Source: Streptomyces sp. NBC_01255
GTDB taxonomy: Bacteria > Actinomycetota > Actinomycetes > Streptomycetales > Streptomycetaceae
Direction: 5' to 3'
Length of the DNA stretch: 64,000 nt
Assembly: GCF_036226445.1 (NCBI RefSeq)
Contig: NZ_CP108474.1
Span: 434,001-498,000, forward strand
In this document: positions 35,420 through 44,595 of the stretch, one piece after another
Numbering within the stretch: the first letter of the stretch is position 1
Layout: every line of letters starts with the position of its first letter
Translations under genes and position numbers: made by a program
The notes under the pieces: generated by a model
What the model saw: only the letters and a program-made list of their open reading frames with translations
Database searches by the model: none
Told to the model about the DNA's origin: nothing

Positions 35420-35929
35420 ATGGTGCCCGGTACGGCTCTGGCACTCGGAACGATTCCCGCGCGGCTGATCGTCCTGCCCGGCGTGTACCGCCCGCAGACC
35501 GATACCTGGCTTCTCGCGGAGGCCCTCTCCCCTGAGGAGGCGGAGGCCCTCTCCCCTGAGGAGAGGGACGCGGCCACCGACGTACTGGACATCGGCACCC
35601 GAACGGGCGCCCTCGCACTGTCCGCGGCTCGGCCTCCGGCGCACGGGGTCGCCCGCGCCCGGGACGCCGGTCCCGACGGGCGCGCGGTCATCCACCGCGT
35701 CTGCGCCCGCGCCCGCGCCCCGGGCATGCTGCACCGCGGCGACGTCCTGCTGATGGTGCACTCCGCCCTGTGCGGCCCCGGAACCACCGTGGACCGGCTC
35801 GCGGCGGCCGGGCCGACCGCCCGCGTGACAGCTCGGTCCTTCGTCCCGTGGGGACCGGTGCTCCGTGCACGCCGGACCTGGCTGCAGGGCCGCGGCCCGC
35901 TGGCCGACGCCGACGGGAGCGATCCGTGA
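35420..35929 (+). pseudogene. SAM-dependent methyltransferase, internally deleted
   Basis: A strong GGAGGAGG site precedes ATG 35420. The frame is open for 169 residues. The N-terminal part VLPGVYRPQTDTWLLAEAL and VLDIGTRTGALALSAARP holds SAM motif I of HemK/PrmC-like methyltransferases. It then jumps to the C-terminal half, GPDGRAVIHRVCARA and VLLMVHSALCGPGTTVDRLA, with FVPWGPVLRARRTWL. About 60 to 70 residues, including the NPPY motif, are missing, so it is inactive unless refunctionalised. A 24-base in-frame tandem duplication (EALSPEEA/EALSPEER) follows motif post-I. Its stop overlaps the next gene start. Confidence 0.65.
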
Positions 35930-37011
35930 CCTCCGCCGACCCGAGCACCCCCGCGGCCACCGGCCCCCGCCTCGTCGCGGGGCGGGGTGACCTCTCCATG
36001 GCCGTGGAGCGTGCCCTGCGGACCGGCCGCCCGCCCGCGTACACCGAGGGAAGCATCCGAAGGGCAGAGCCCTGGGGAGAGGACGTGCAGCTCGCGCTCT
36101 ACCTGCTGTACGAGCTCCACTACCGGGGCTTCGAGGAGGTCGACGACGCGCGCGAATGGGACCCCGACCTGCTGCGGCTGCGGCAGGAGCTGGAGGCCCT
36201 CTTCCTCCACGCGCTGCGCACCGCGCTCGCCGGTGCGCCCCGGTCCGTCGAGGAGGCCCTCGCCCCGCTGCTCGTCGAACCGGTGGATCCGGTCGGCGGC
36301 GTCAGCCACCACCTGGAACGCGAGGGGGAACTCTGGCAGTTGCGCGAGTACGCGGCCATGCGCTCCCTCTACCACCTCAAGGAGGCGGACCCGCATGCCT
36401 GGGTCATCCCGCGGCTGACCGGCCGGGCCAAGGCGGCGATGGCGGCCGTCGCGTACGACGAGTTCGGCGCCGGGCACCCCGATCGCGTCCACGCCCGGCT
36501 CTTCGCGGAGCTCATGACCGACCTCGGCCTCGATCCGGCGTACGGCCACTATCTGGACCACGCGACCGCCCCACTGCTCGCCACCGTCAACGTGATGTCC
36601 CTCTTCGGGCTGCACCGGTCCCTGCGCGGAGCCCTGGTCGGCCACTTCGCCTGTGTCGAAGTCACTTCCTCACCCGGCTCCCGCAGGCTCGCCAACGCCA
36701 TGCGGCGCTGCGGTGCGGGACCGGCCGCCGAACGCTTCTACACCGAGCACGTCGAAGCCGACGCCGTCCACGAGCAGGTCGTACGGCATGAGGTCATCGG
36801 CGGGCTGCTCGCCGACGAGCCCGCGCTGGAGCCGGACATCGCGTTCGGATGTGCGGCGACCGTCCTGCTGGAGGCGGAGCTCGACGCCCGCGTGCGCGAG
36901 GCCTGGGCCTCGGGACACTCAGCGCTCCGCAGTCCACTGCCGCCCCCGGCCCCTGACCCTGTCCCCGGCCCTGGCCCTGGCCCTGGCCCTGAGCCGGACG
37001 CGAGGAGCTGA
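35926..37011 (+). CDS. Iron-containing redox enzyme family protein (haem-oxygenase-like fold)
   Basis: GTG 35926 overlaps the preceding TGA (GTGA). The 361-aa product is mainly helical and resembles the iron-containing redox / HDO family: QLALYLLYELHYRGFEEVDD, then REYAAMRSLYHLKEADPHAW, YDEFGAGHPDRVHARLFAEL, GLHRSLRGALVGHFACVEV, FYTEHVEADAVHEQVV. The His/Glu/Asp residues in ELHYRGFEE, YDEFGAGHPDRVH and EHVEADAVHE are candidate di-iron ligands. The C-terminal tail is a Pro-Gly repeat made by CCTGGC tandem units. Such enzymes perform oxidative chemistry on small or peptide-derived substrates; substrate here is unknown. Confidence 0.8.
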   Translation: MTSADPSTPAATGPRLVAGRGDLSMAVERALRTGRPPAYTEGSIRRAEPWGEDVQLALYLLYELHYRGFEEVDDAREWDPDLLRLRQELEALFLHALRTALAGAPRSVEEALAPLLVEPVDPVGGVSHHLEREGELWQLREYAAMRSLYHLKEADPHAWVIPRLTGRAKAAMAAVAYDEFGAGHPDRVHARLFAELMTDLGLDPAYGHYLDHATAPLLATVNVMSLFGLHRSLRGALVGHFACVEVTSSPGSRRLANAMRRCGAGPAAERFYTEHVEADAVHEQVVRHEVIGGLLADEPALEPDIAFGCAATVLLEAELDARVREAWASGHSALRSPLPPPAPDPVPGPGPGPGPEPDARS

Positions 37012-37013
37012 GC

Positions 37014-37166
37014 GCGACAGGCCGCGACGCCTTCACCGACATGCTCGACCATCCGATGTACGTCGTGACGGCTGCGGTCGACGGCGAGCAGGCCGACTGT
37101 CCGGTGGGCTTCGCCTCGCAGTGCTCGGCTTCCGGACGCCACGAGCGGACGGGACGCCTACGCTGA
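37014..37166 (+). pseudogene. Flavin reductase-like fragment
   Basis: A 51-codon open stretch begins just after the previous stop and reads FTDMLDHPMYVVTAAVDGEQ, then ADCPVGFASQCSASGRHERT. This is the first strand pair of flavin reductase-like FMN-binding split-barrel proteins. The rest is absent and there is no start codon with ribosome site. Confidence 0.55.
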
Positions 37167-37197
37167 AGGGAGGAATCCAGCGCCATTGGAGGACACC

Positions 37198-37353
37198 ATG
37201 ATCGTCCTCGGCATCATCTTGCTCGTGATCGGCTTCGTGGCCGGCATCAGTGTTCTCTGGACCATCGGGATCATCCTCGTGGCCATCGGCGCCGTCCTCT
37301 GGATCATGGGTGCTCTCGGTCGCGAAGTCGGCGGGCGCCGGCACTACTGGTAG
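37198..37353 (+). CDS. DUF6131 small membrane protein, 51 aa
   Basis: A GGAGG at 37187-37191 precedes ATG 37198. The product is two hydrophobic helices (IVLGIILLVIGFVAGISVLW and IGIILVAIGAVLWIMGALG) with a short basic tail GREVGGRRHYW. This matches DUF6131, a very small streptomycete membrane protein family of unknown function. Confidence 0.85.
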   Translation: MIVLGIILLVIGFVAGISVLWTIGIILVAIGAVLWIMGALGREVGGRRHYW

Positions 37354-37385
37354 GCAGCCGGCAGCGGCGTACGAGGGTGACGACC

Positions 37386-38189
37386 GTGTCGACGTCGAGC
37401 CATGAGATCGCGGGGGCTCCGTGCTGGGTCAGCCTGATGGCCCGGGACATGGAGTCCGCGCAGCACTTCTACAGCGGCGTACTCGACTGGGAGTTCAGGC
37501 CCAGTCGGCTCGGAGACGGCTTCGCGGTCGCCTTCCATGAAGGAGCTCCCGTGGCGGGTATCGGGGCGCTCACCGAGCGTTTCGACATCCCGGTGGCGTG
37601 GACGCCGTACTTCGCCGTCGTCGACGCGGACGTCACCGCGGCCCGGATCCTCGAACGCGGCGGCACCATGGCCGTGGGGCCCCTCGCCTTCGGTACCGGC
37701 CGGGCGGGCCTGGCCACCGACCCCGCGGGAGCCGTCTTCGGCTTCTGGGAGGGCGCTGTCGTCCCGGACTGGTCGGTGGGCCGCGGCAGCGCCCCGGCCT
37801 GGCTGGAATTGCGTACACATGAGGCCTTCACTGCCTCGATCTTCTACGGGGAGGTCCTCGACTGGGCCGGTGAGCGCACCGGCTGCTGCGTGGCGTCGTA
37901 CGAACACGAGCATGTCGTTCTGCGCCATGGACACCACACTGTTGCCCTCATCGGCGGCGAAGCACTCGTAGAGGCACCGGACCCCGAGGTCCGCCCCGAT
38001 TGGCACGTCCGCTTTCCGGTGCCCCATCTGGACAAGGCGATCGAGACCACCAACCGGACGGGAGGAAGCACCACCTCTCCTGTACACACCTCCCCCATGA
38101 GCCGATGGGTCGATCTCGCCGACCCGGAAGGGGCGCACTTCACCGTGGTCGCCCCGCATGACCCACCTGGTCGTGCCCCGGCACGATGA
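37386..38189 (+). CDS. Two-domain VOC (glyoxalase/bleomycin-resistance-like) protein
   Basis: GTG 37386 lies eight bases after GAGG; the GTG at 37377 sits on the ribosome site itself. The 267-aa product has two VOC modules: CWVSLMARDMESAQHFYSGV to GAVFGFWEGAV (about 12-125) and AWLELRTHEAFTASIFYGEV to GAHFTVVAPHD (about 140-258). The paired beta-alpha-beta-beta-beta units can form one metal-dependent active site. Typical roles are glyoxalase-like, dioxygenase-like or resistance functions; none can be selected here. Confidence 0.87.
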   Translation: MSTSSHEIAGAPCWVSLMARDMESAQHFYSGVLDWEFRPSRLGDGFAVAFHEGAPVAGIGALTERFDIPVAWTPYFAVVDADVTAARILERGGTMAVGPLAFGTGRAGLATDPAGAVFGFWEGAVVPDWSVGRGSAPAWLELRTHEAFTASIFYGEVLDWAGERTGCCVASYEHEHVVLRHGHHTVALIGGEALVEAPDPEVRPDWHVRFPVPHLDKAIETTNRTGGSTTSPVHTSPMSRWVDLADPEGAHFTVVAPHDPPGRAPAR

Positions 38190-38243
38190 TGCTCTCCCGC
38201 TCCGGCGGACGCCCGTCTTGGTCGGGCCGACGGAACGGCTCGT

Positions 38244-39869
38244 TCAGAACGCGTGACGCAGCCGCAGCCTCAGCGGACGGCCGTCCGGATCGATCAGAAG
38301 GTGGTGCAGAGGAGTGGCCAGCGCCCGCTGCGCCCCGGACAGATCCGGGGGTGTGTAGCGGCGCAGACGGCCCGCCGGGCGTGGACCGCGGCGGCCGGCT
38401 TCATGCCATGCGTCGAGGGCCGCGGCAGCCTTCTCGAAGGCACCGAAGGCCATCGCCGGGTCGCACAGTGCGTCCGGCGCAGCCGCTGCCTGCCGCCCCG
38501 CAGCCCCTTGCACGTCCAGGTGCTCGCGCATCAGCCCCAGGCGCAACTCTCGGGCGAAGACGCGCGCGCCGTCACCGAGCCCTCCGGGGTCGCGTGGCTG
38601 CCGCTGGTCCAGGCTCCCGTCGACGACGGCGCAGCCGAGTTCGGAGTCGTGGGTCCACGAGCGGAGGTTGATGTTGTCGGAGCCCACGGAGGCCCACACG
38701 TCATCGATCACGCAGACCTTGGCATGGACGTACACGGGGGTCCCGGCATGGTTCTCGAGTCCGTACACCGCGACCCGGTCGCCGCCGGCGCGACGCAACT
38801 CCTCCAGAGCCGTGATCCGCCCGACCAGGTTCATGGGCAGCGTGAGTCGACCTGCCTGCTCGGGGATCGCGGGAATGACTCCGATCATCAGCAGCCCGGG
38901 GTACCTGGCCAGAGCGCGGGCGAAGCAGGCCACCACCCTCGGCGACCACAGGTACTGGTCCTCGACGTAGATCAGGGACCGGGCCCGTCGCAGCGCCTTG
39001 AGGTACCCCCGTGCGATGCTCCGTTCTCCGTCGGGGGCGAAGGGATACCCGAGCAGCAGCCGGTTCGGGTACGTGCGCAGCAGCTGCACCGTGTGCGTGC
39101 CGCGCGGAACGGGATCGGGGGCCTGGGGCGGCAGGCTGTCCGCGTCGGTGTCCTCCCGGTGCATCAGCGCACGCAGGCGGGTGGCCGGGCTGCGACTGAG
39201 CGGGGCGGGGTCCTGCCACCGTTCGCGGAACACGGCCTCGACGTCTCCGACGACCGGGCCGCGAAGGGCGAGCTGGACATCGTGCCACGGCGGGTGCGGA
39301 CCGTAGGCGGAGGCCATGGGCAGAGACTGACGGTCGCCGCGGTGGGTGGCGTCGTCGTTCCGGTTGCGGCAGAGATCGATTCCTCCGACGTACGCCACAT
39401 CCAGCTCCGGGCGGCCGGGGTGGCGCAGCACCACCATCTTCTGGTGGTGCGAGCCTCCGGGCCGCACCCGCATGTCGAGCAGGCACTCGCCGCCCGCCTC
39501 CTCGATCGCCGCGCCGAGGCGGCGGTTCTCCTTCTGGCTGAACCGGAGACTGTCCAGGTGGGAGCGCCACAACAGCCCCTTCACGACGACGTGGCGTCCG
39601 GCCGCCTCGCGCAGAACCGTGCCGATCTCGGTGCCCTGGCCGTCGAGCCGCTCGTCGCGATCACCGCGCCAGTCGGTGAACAGGAGCAGGTCGCCGGAGC
39701 GCATGCGGCGGATGGCCGCCAGAAGTTCCGTGAAGTACGTGGCGCCGTGAACCAGGGCGTGGGCCTGATTCCCCTCGGACCAGGCCTTCCCGTCCTGGCG
39801 GCGCGTGTCCAGGCGCGTGGCGGTATTGCCGCGTTCACCGGGTACCAGAAGCCACTCTGCGCGCGTCAC
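38244..39869 (-). CDS. Phospholipase D-like protein with two HKD motifs
   Basis: I start at GTG 39869 (541 aa), preceded by GGAGGG. Two catalytic sites are visible: GGSHHQKMVVLRHPGRPELD and PVYVHAKVCVIDDVWASVGS followed by DNINLRSWTHDSELG. Both have H-x-K and a downstream Asp, as in PLDc_2 enzymes, which make a phosphohistidine intermediate. N-terminal ALVHGATYFTELLAAIRRM and LLLFTDWRGD are shared with actinobacterial PLD-like proteins. There is no signal peptide, so it probably acts in the cytoplasm or on the inner membrane face, possibly in phospholipid remodelling. Confidence 0.88.
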   Translation of the reverse strand: MTRAEWLLVPGERGNTATRLDTRRQDGKAWSEGNQAHALVHGATYFTELLAAIRRMRSGDLLLFTDWRGDRDERLDGQGTEIGTVLREAAGRHVVVKGLLWRSHLDSLRFSQKENRRLGAAIEEAGGECLLDMRVRPGGSHHQKMVVLRHPGRPELDVAYVGGIDLCRNRNDDATHRGDRQSLPMASAYGPHPPWHDVQLALRGPVVGDVEAVFRERWQDPAPLSRSPATRLRALMHREDTDADSLPPQAPDPVPRGTHTVQLLRTYPNRLLLGYPFAPDGERSIARGYLKALRRARSLIYVEDQYLWSPRVVACFARALARYPGLLMIGVIPAIPEQAGRLTLPMNLVGRITALEELRRAGGDRVAVYGLENHAGTPVYVHAKVCVIDDVWASVGSDNINLRSWTHDSELGCAVVDGSLDQRQPRDPGGLGDGARVFARELRLGLMREHLDVQGAAGRQAAAAPDALCDPAMAFGAFEKAAAALDAWHEAGRRGPRPAGRLRRYTPPDLSGAQRALATPLHHLLIDPDGRPLRLRLRHAF

Positions 39870-40076
39870 GTCGTCGGCCCTCCGAGGTACTCCTACCGTC
39901 GGCCGCAGCAGACGAGGCGTCGCGCCCCCTTCGGATCTCCCGAGTCTCGTCGGCACGGGCCCTCACTCTTCAGCGTCCCACTCCAGCGGCTGCTGTCCAT
40001 GTGGACGTGCCATCGAAGGCGGTCGGGGAGAGACCGGCTTGCGTGCGTCCGCGCACGGCTTCAGTCCGGGGGCGCT

Positions 40077-41195
40077 TCAGTCCGGGGGCGTGTCCGCCGG
40101 ACGGGTGGGGTTCCGGGCGGGCTGACGTCCGCGTCGCTGCCGCGGTGCTCGGGGGCGCTCCCCCGGCCGGTCCAATGCGTCGGCCGCGGGGGCGGTGACG
40201 ACCCTGGGGAGGGCGCCCGGGTGCTCGCGCGCGAGCCAGCCGACGAGTTCCTCCCGTACGGCGCAACGCGTCGTCCACAGGTCGTCGGCGTCCTTGGCGG
40301 TCACGATCGCCCGCACGGTGATGCCGGTCGGCGAGGTGTCGGTGACGGCAAGGTCCCAGCCCCGCCCGTCCCAGGTGCCGCACGTGGTGAGGAACTCGTG
40401 GAGGTGCGCCCGTACGAGCGCGACCGGTGTGGTGTGGTCGCAGTGGACGAAGACCGACCCCGTCATCTCCGCTCCGCCGCGCGACCAGTTCTCGAACGGC
40501 CGCGAGGTGAAGTACGAGACGGGGAGCGTGACGCGACGCTCGTCCCAGGTCCGGACCGTGAGGAAGGTGAGGGTCACCTCCTCCACGACACCCCATTCGC
40601 CGTCGACGACGACGGTGTCACCGATGCGGACCATGTCACCGAATGCGATCTGGAAGCCGGCGAAGAGGTTGCTCAGCGTCGACTGGGCCGCCACGCCGGC
40701 CACGATGCCGATGATGCCGGCCGAGGCGAGCAGGGACGTGCCGAGGGTACGGAACGAGGGGAAGGTGACGAGGGCCGCGGCTGCTGCGAGCACCCCGACG
40801 GCGGCGGCCACCACCCGCATGATCAGCGTGACCTGCGTACGGACCCGGCGGAGCCGTGCGGCGTCACGTGATCGTCCGGCGTACCGCGCGTACGAGGACT
40901 CGACGACGGCCGCGACGGTCCGTACCGTCAGCCAGGCTCCACCGCCGATCAGGCACAACAGCAGGACGTGGCCCACCGTCTCCGCATGCGCCGCCACCGG
41001 GTAGGTCCATCTGAACAAGGCGGCCATCAGGACGACGTACAACGGCGTGCGGCAGTGGCGCAGCAGCCCCCACAGTGGGGTCTCCGGATGCCTCGCGTCG
41101 GCGAACCGTGCCAGCAGGTCCGCCGCGCGGCAGACGACGAAGGCCACCAGCGCCGAGCCGCCGACGGAGATCGCCAGCCGAATAACGCTCTCCAT
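40077..41195 (-). CDS. Mechanosensitive ion channel, MscS type
   Basis: The 372-aa protein has four N-terminal transmembrane helices and then the pore-lining MscS helix (SLLASAGIIGIVAGVAAQST and LSNLFAGFQIAFGD), the beta domain with VRIGDTVVVDGEWGVVEEVT and the mixed alpha/beta C-terminus. The last 35 residues are Arg/Pro-rich and look unstructured. It opens on hypo-osmotic shock to release solutes. Next to the PLD-like gene but separated by about 200 bases, it is probably independent. Confidence 0.93.
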   Translation of the reverse strand: MESVIRLAISVGGSALVAFVVCRAADLLARFADARHPETPLWGLLRHCRTPLYVVLMAALFRWTYPVAAHAETVGHVLLLCLIGGGAWLTVRTVAAVVESSYARYAGRSRDAARLRRVRTQVTLIMRVVAAAVGVLAAAAALVTFPSFRTLGTSLLASAGIIGIVAGVAAQSTLSNLFAGFQIAFGDMVRIGDTVVVDGEWGVVEEVTLTFLTVRTWDERRVTLPVSYFTSRPFENWSRGGAEMTGSVFVHCDHTTPVALVRAHLHEFLTTCGTWDGRGWDLAVTDTSPTGITVRAIVTAKDADDLWTTRCAVREELVGWLAREHPGALPRVVTAPAADALDRPGERPRAPRQRRGRQPARNPTRPADTPPD

Positions 41196-41366
41196 GTGCT
41201 CCCCAGTCGATGAGTCGAACGGGTCGTTCCCCTACGCCTCACCGCCGGTGAGCACGCCAAACATCCGCCCAAGGACCCGGCGTCACCCGAGGCAGGCTGA
41301 TTGATCCTCCGAGCGGGGGGGACGGCCGCGTCCCTGGCGGGGTCGCAGCAGAAGGCAGGCCCGTTG

Positions 41367-41975
41367 TCACGGATGGTCGGCCAGCTCGTGGCCCGTGACG
41401 GCGCGGGCGTAGGCGCGCAGGGCGGTGATCACTTCGGTGCGGGTGCGTCGGCCTGCGAGGATCTCCATCTGGTGGCCGTCCTCCATCGCGACGAAGCTGG
41501 CGGCGAGCAAGCGCGGCGGGTCCTGAAGGACGAAGTGGCCTTGCGCCTGCCCGAGGACCAGGATCGCGGAGTACACCGCGATCTGGCGTTCCGTCAGCGC
41601 GCTGTCGAGTGCGGCGGCTCTGGCGTCGCGCAGGCAGCGGGGCCAGTACTCGAAGAGCAGCCGGGTCAGAGTGTCGTCGGGCCCGGTGGCGACGCCCTTG
41701 TCGATGCAGGCCCTGAGCTTGTCGCGGGCGTCGTCGAAGTGGTTCGCGGCCTGCTCGCGTTCCTGGCTGTAGCGCTCGATCGCCTGCCGGTACGTGTCGT
41801 GGACCAGGGCATCCAGGTCTCCGTAGTAGAGCACCGCGGCGGGCGTGACACCGGCCGCCTCCGCGATGTCGCGCAGGCGTAGACCCTCCAGGCCGCGCGC
41901 CATCAGGGCTCGCTCCACCGCCTTGCCGAGCTCGGCCCGCCGGGCCTCCTTGCCGATGCCCTTCCTTGGCGCCAC
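41367..41975 (-). CDS. TetR family regulator
   Basis: GTG 41975 follows GAGAGGA by six bases (202 aa). The N-terminal helix-turn-helix reads LGKAVERALMARGLEGLRLR, DIAEAAGVTPAAVLYYGDLD, with a ligand-binding region rich in helices. It diverges from a permease-amidohydrolase operon. The intervening 121 bases contain two nested inverted repeats, so it very likely represses both sides and responds to the imported amide, nitrile or amine. Confidence 0.9.
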   Translation of the reverse strand: MAPRKGIGKEARRAELGKAVERALMARGLEGLRLRDIAEAAGVTPAAVLYYGDLDALVHDTYRQAIERYSQEREQAANHFDDARDKLRACIDKGVATGPDDTLTRLLFEYWPRCLRDARAAALDSALTERQIAVYSAILVLGQAQGHFVLQDPPRLLAASFVAMEDGHQMEILAGRRTRTEVITALRAYARAVTGHELADHP

Positions 41976-42004
41976 GTCGGGTCCTCTCACCGGTTCAGTT
42001 ACAT

Positions 42005-42064
42005 GCAGATTTAACGATAGCTCTGCAGCTATTGACGAGCCAGTGCGTCAGGTTTTAAATCTGC
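42005..42064. promoter_or_regulatory. Nested palindromes between TetR and permease genes
   Basis: GCAGATTTAA (42005-42014) is the exact reverse complement of TTAAATCTGC (42055-42064). Between them lies a second inverted repeat, ATAGCT (42017-42022) and AGCTAT (42027-42032). The region is AT-rich relative to its surroundings. These are the likely TetR operators and hold both divergent promoters. Confidence 0.65.
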
Positions 42065-42096
42065 GTTTAACAAACCTGCGGCCTTACGGAGGCATC

Positions 42097-43599
42097 ATGC
42101 CCAACCCGATCGACGCCGAGGCAAGAACCGGGCCCGTGTCCACCCCGACGGGCAAGGGGCTGCGCGGCGGTTCGGTGGGCCTGCTCGGCGCCGTCACTCT
42201 CGGGCTGTCCTCCGTCGCCCCGGCCTACAGCATCGCCGTCACCCTCGGCTTCGTGACGCTGATCGTCGGTGACCTCGCTCCGGCCGCGCTCCTGCTGGGC
42301 TTCGTCCCGATCCTGCTCACCGCCTTCGCCTTCAGGGAGCTCAACCGGGAGATGCCGGACTGCGGCACCACCTTCGTGTGGACCACCCGCGCTTTCGGGC
42401 CGATCGTCGGCTGGCTCACCGGCGGCTGGGTGGTCCAGATCGCCACGCTCATCGCGATGACGGCCCTGTCCCAGGTCGGCGCCACCTACCTGCTCCAGCT
42501 GCTCGGCCTGCACTCCCTGGCCTCCAGCAGCGCCGCCGTGACGATCACCGCCGTGGTGCTGCTGGCCGCGGTCACCTCGATCGCCTACCGGGGACTGCAC
42601 CTCGCGGCCTCCGTCCAGTACGTGCTGCTCGGACTCCAGCTGGCCGCCCTGCTCGGCTTCGGTGCCGCCGCCTTCGCCCGCGACGGCGCCGCCACTCCGT
42701 CCCTGGCCTGGCTCAATCCCTTCGCGTTCGGCGATCTCGGCTCCTTCGCCGAGGCCGTACTGCTGTGCCTGTTCATCTACTGGGGCTGGGACGCGCTGAT
42801 CACCGCGAACGAGGAGACCCGCGACGGGGACCGCGTCGCCGGCCAGGCCGCCGTCATCTCCACCCTCGTCCTGCTGGGGACCTACCTGTTCACCGCCTTC
42901 GCGGCGATCAGCTTCGCCGGCACGGACGCCGCCGGCGCGGGGCTGGGCAATCCCGACAACGCCGCCGACATCCTGTCCACCCTCGCCCCGCCCGTACTCG
43001 GCGCGGCAGCGGCCAAGGTGATGGAGCTGGCCGTGTGCGTCTCGGCCGCCGCGGCCCTGCTCACCTGTCTCGTCGGCTCCTCCCGCGGCACCCTGTCCAT
43101 GGCCGGCCACGGCGCCCTGCCCCGCGCCTTCGCCCGCATCCACCCCCGCCACCGCACGCCCGCCTTCGGAACCCTCTTCTTCGGCGCGGCGGCGGCCTGC
43201 CTGCTCGTACTCCTCAGGCTCGTCTCCGTGGACTTCCTCGGCGACGCCATCCTCTGCATCGGACTGCTCATCGCCTGCTACTACGGCACCACCGCCCTGG
43301 CCTGCGTCTGGTACTTCCGGGGACGGCTGCGCGACTCCCCGCGCGACCTCCTGCTGCGCGGGATCCTGCCCCTGCTGGGTGGCCTGACGATGCTGGCCGC
43401 CTTCGCCCGCAGCGCTCACGACATGTACGACCCGGCCTACGGCAGCACCTCCTTCCACGGCATCGGCGGAGTCTTCCTCCTCGGCGCCGGCGCCATCGCC
43501 GCCGGAATCCTGGCCCTGCTGACAGCCCGCACCCGCTTCCACCGCTTCTTCCGCGACGGCCGCACCACGGTCGCCGAACTCACCGTCACCGAGGACTGA
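42097..43599 (+). CDS. APC family amino acid/amine permease
   Basis: A GGAGG site precedes ATG 42097. The 500-aa protein shows twelve hydrophobic helices, starting with GGSVGLLGAVTLGLSSVAPA (the first broken helix of APC transporters) and containing FRELNREMPDCGTTFVWTTR, FIYWGWDALITANEETRDGD and SRGTLSMAGHGALPRAFARI. It imports an amino acid, polyamine or related amine. The downstream amidohydrolase starts five bases after its stop, so transport and hydrolysis are coupled. Confidence 0.9.
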   Translation: MPNPIDAEARTGPVSTPTGKGLRGGSVGLLGAVTLGLSSVAPAYSIAVTLGFVTLIVGDLAPAALLLGFVPILLTAFAFRELNREMPDCGTTFVWTTRAFGPIVGWLTGGWVVQIATLIAMTALSQVGATYLLQLLGLHSLASSSAAVTITAVVLLAAVTSIAYRGLHLAASVQYVLLGLQLAALLGFGAAAFARDGAATPSLAWLNPFAFGDLGSFAEAVLLCLFIYWGWDALITANEETRDGDRVAGQAAVISTLVLLGTYLFTAFAAISFAGTDAAGAGLGNPDNAADILSTLAPPVLGAAAAKVMELAVCVSAAAALLTCLVGSSRGTLSMAGHGALPRAFARIHPRHRTPAFGTLFFGAAAACLLVLLRLVSVDFLGDAILCIGLLIACYYGTTALACVWYFRGRLRDSPRDLLLRGILPLLGGLTMLAAFARSAHDMYDPAYGSTSFHGIGGVFLLGAGAIAAGILALLTARTRFHRFFRDGRTTVAELTVTED

Positions 43600-43604
43600 C
43601 TCCC

Positions 43605-44486
43605 ATGCCTACTCTGGCCATCGCCGCCTTGCAGACCACGCCCGTACCCCACGACCTCGAAGCGAGCCGGCAGCGCTTCGTCGAGCAGGTCCGGGCCACG
43701 CGCGAGATGTTCCCCCACGTCCAGCTCGTCGTCGTTCCCGAACTGCTGCTCGCCGCCGAAGGCGCCCTGCTTCAGCCGACCGCCGGCGACTGGATGGAAC
43801 AGGCCGCCGTCACGATCCCGGGCCCGCTCACCGACCGGATCTGCGCCCTCGCCGTGGAGACCGGCCTGTGGCTGATCCCGGGCAGCCTCTACGAGCGCGC
43901 CGAGGACGGGCACATCCACAACACCGCCATCGCCGTCTCACCCCAGGGCGAGATCGTCGCCCGCTACCGCAAGGTCTTCCCCTGGCAGCCCTACGAGAAG
44001 ACCACCCCGGGCGACGAGTTCACCGTCTTCGACATCCCCGGCGTCGGCCGCGTGGGCCTGGCCATCTGCTACGACGGCTCCTTCCCGGAAACCGCCCGCC
44101 AGCTCGCCTGGCTCGGAGCGGAGATCATCATCCAGCCCACCCTGACCCCCACCCGCGACCGCGAGATGGAACTCGTCTGCGCCCGCGCCAACGCCTGGAC
44201 CAATCAGGTCTACGTCGTCAACGTCAACGCCTCCGACCCCGCCGGGGTCGGCACCAGCGCCGTCATCGACCCCGAAGGCATCGTCCGTCAACAGGCCGGA
44301 GGGGGCGAGGAGATCCTCGTCGACGTCCTCGACCTCGACACCGTCACCCGGGTCCGCCGCTACGGCTCCGCCGGAATCAACCGCCCCTGGAGCCAGCTCG
44401 CCCGCTACGGGGAGTCGGTACGGCTCCCGATGTACGACGGCGGAACGTTCCGCACACCGGACTGGCTGAAGGACGAGCCCGCGTAG
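43605..44486 (+). CDS. Nitrilase-superfamily carbon-nitrogen hydrolase
   Basis: The 293-aa protein shows the nitrilase triad: Glu46 in VVVPELLLA, Lys123 in ARYRKVFPW and Cys155 in GLAICYDGSFPE, plus IHNTAIAVSPQGEIVARYRK. It lacks a signal peptide, so it is cytoplasmic. It hydrolyses an amide, carbamoyl amine or nitrile to acid plus ammonia or amine. Encoded directly after the APC permease, it should process the imported compound, with the TetR regulator sensing it. The aliphatic-amidase/N-carbamoylputrescine-type branches are all possible. Confidence 0.9.
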   Translation: MPTLAIAALQTTPVPHDLEASRQRFVEQVRATREMFPHVQLVVVPELLLAAEGALLQPTAGDWMEQAAVTIPGPLTDRICALAVETGLWLIPGSLYERAEDGHIHNTAIAVSPQGEIVARYRKVFPWQPYEKTTPGDEFTVFDIPGVGRVGLAICYDGSFPETARQLAWLGAEIIIQPTLTPTRDREMELVCARANAWTNQVYVVNVNASDPAGVGTSAVIDPEGIVRQQAGGGEEILVDVLDLDTVTRVRRYGSAGINRPWSQLARYGESVRLPMYDGGTFRTPDWLKDEPA

Positions 44487-44595
44487 CAACCGCGGCCGCC
44501 CCTGCTCCAGTACCACCTGTACAACCGCGGTACGGCAGGGTGACCGCCTTGCGGACGAGCGCAGGGGATCGGAGCGCGGCCGACGGCGACGGGCG

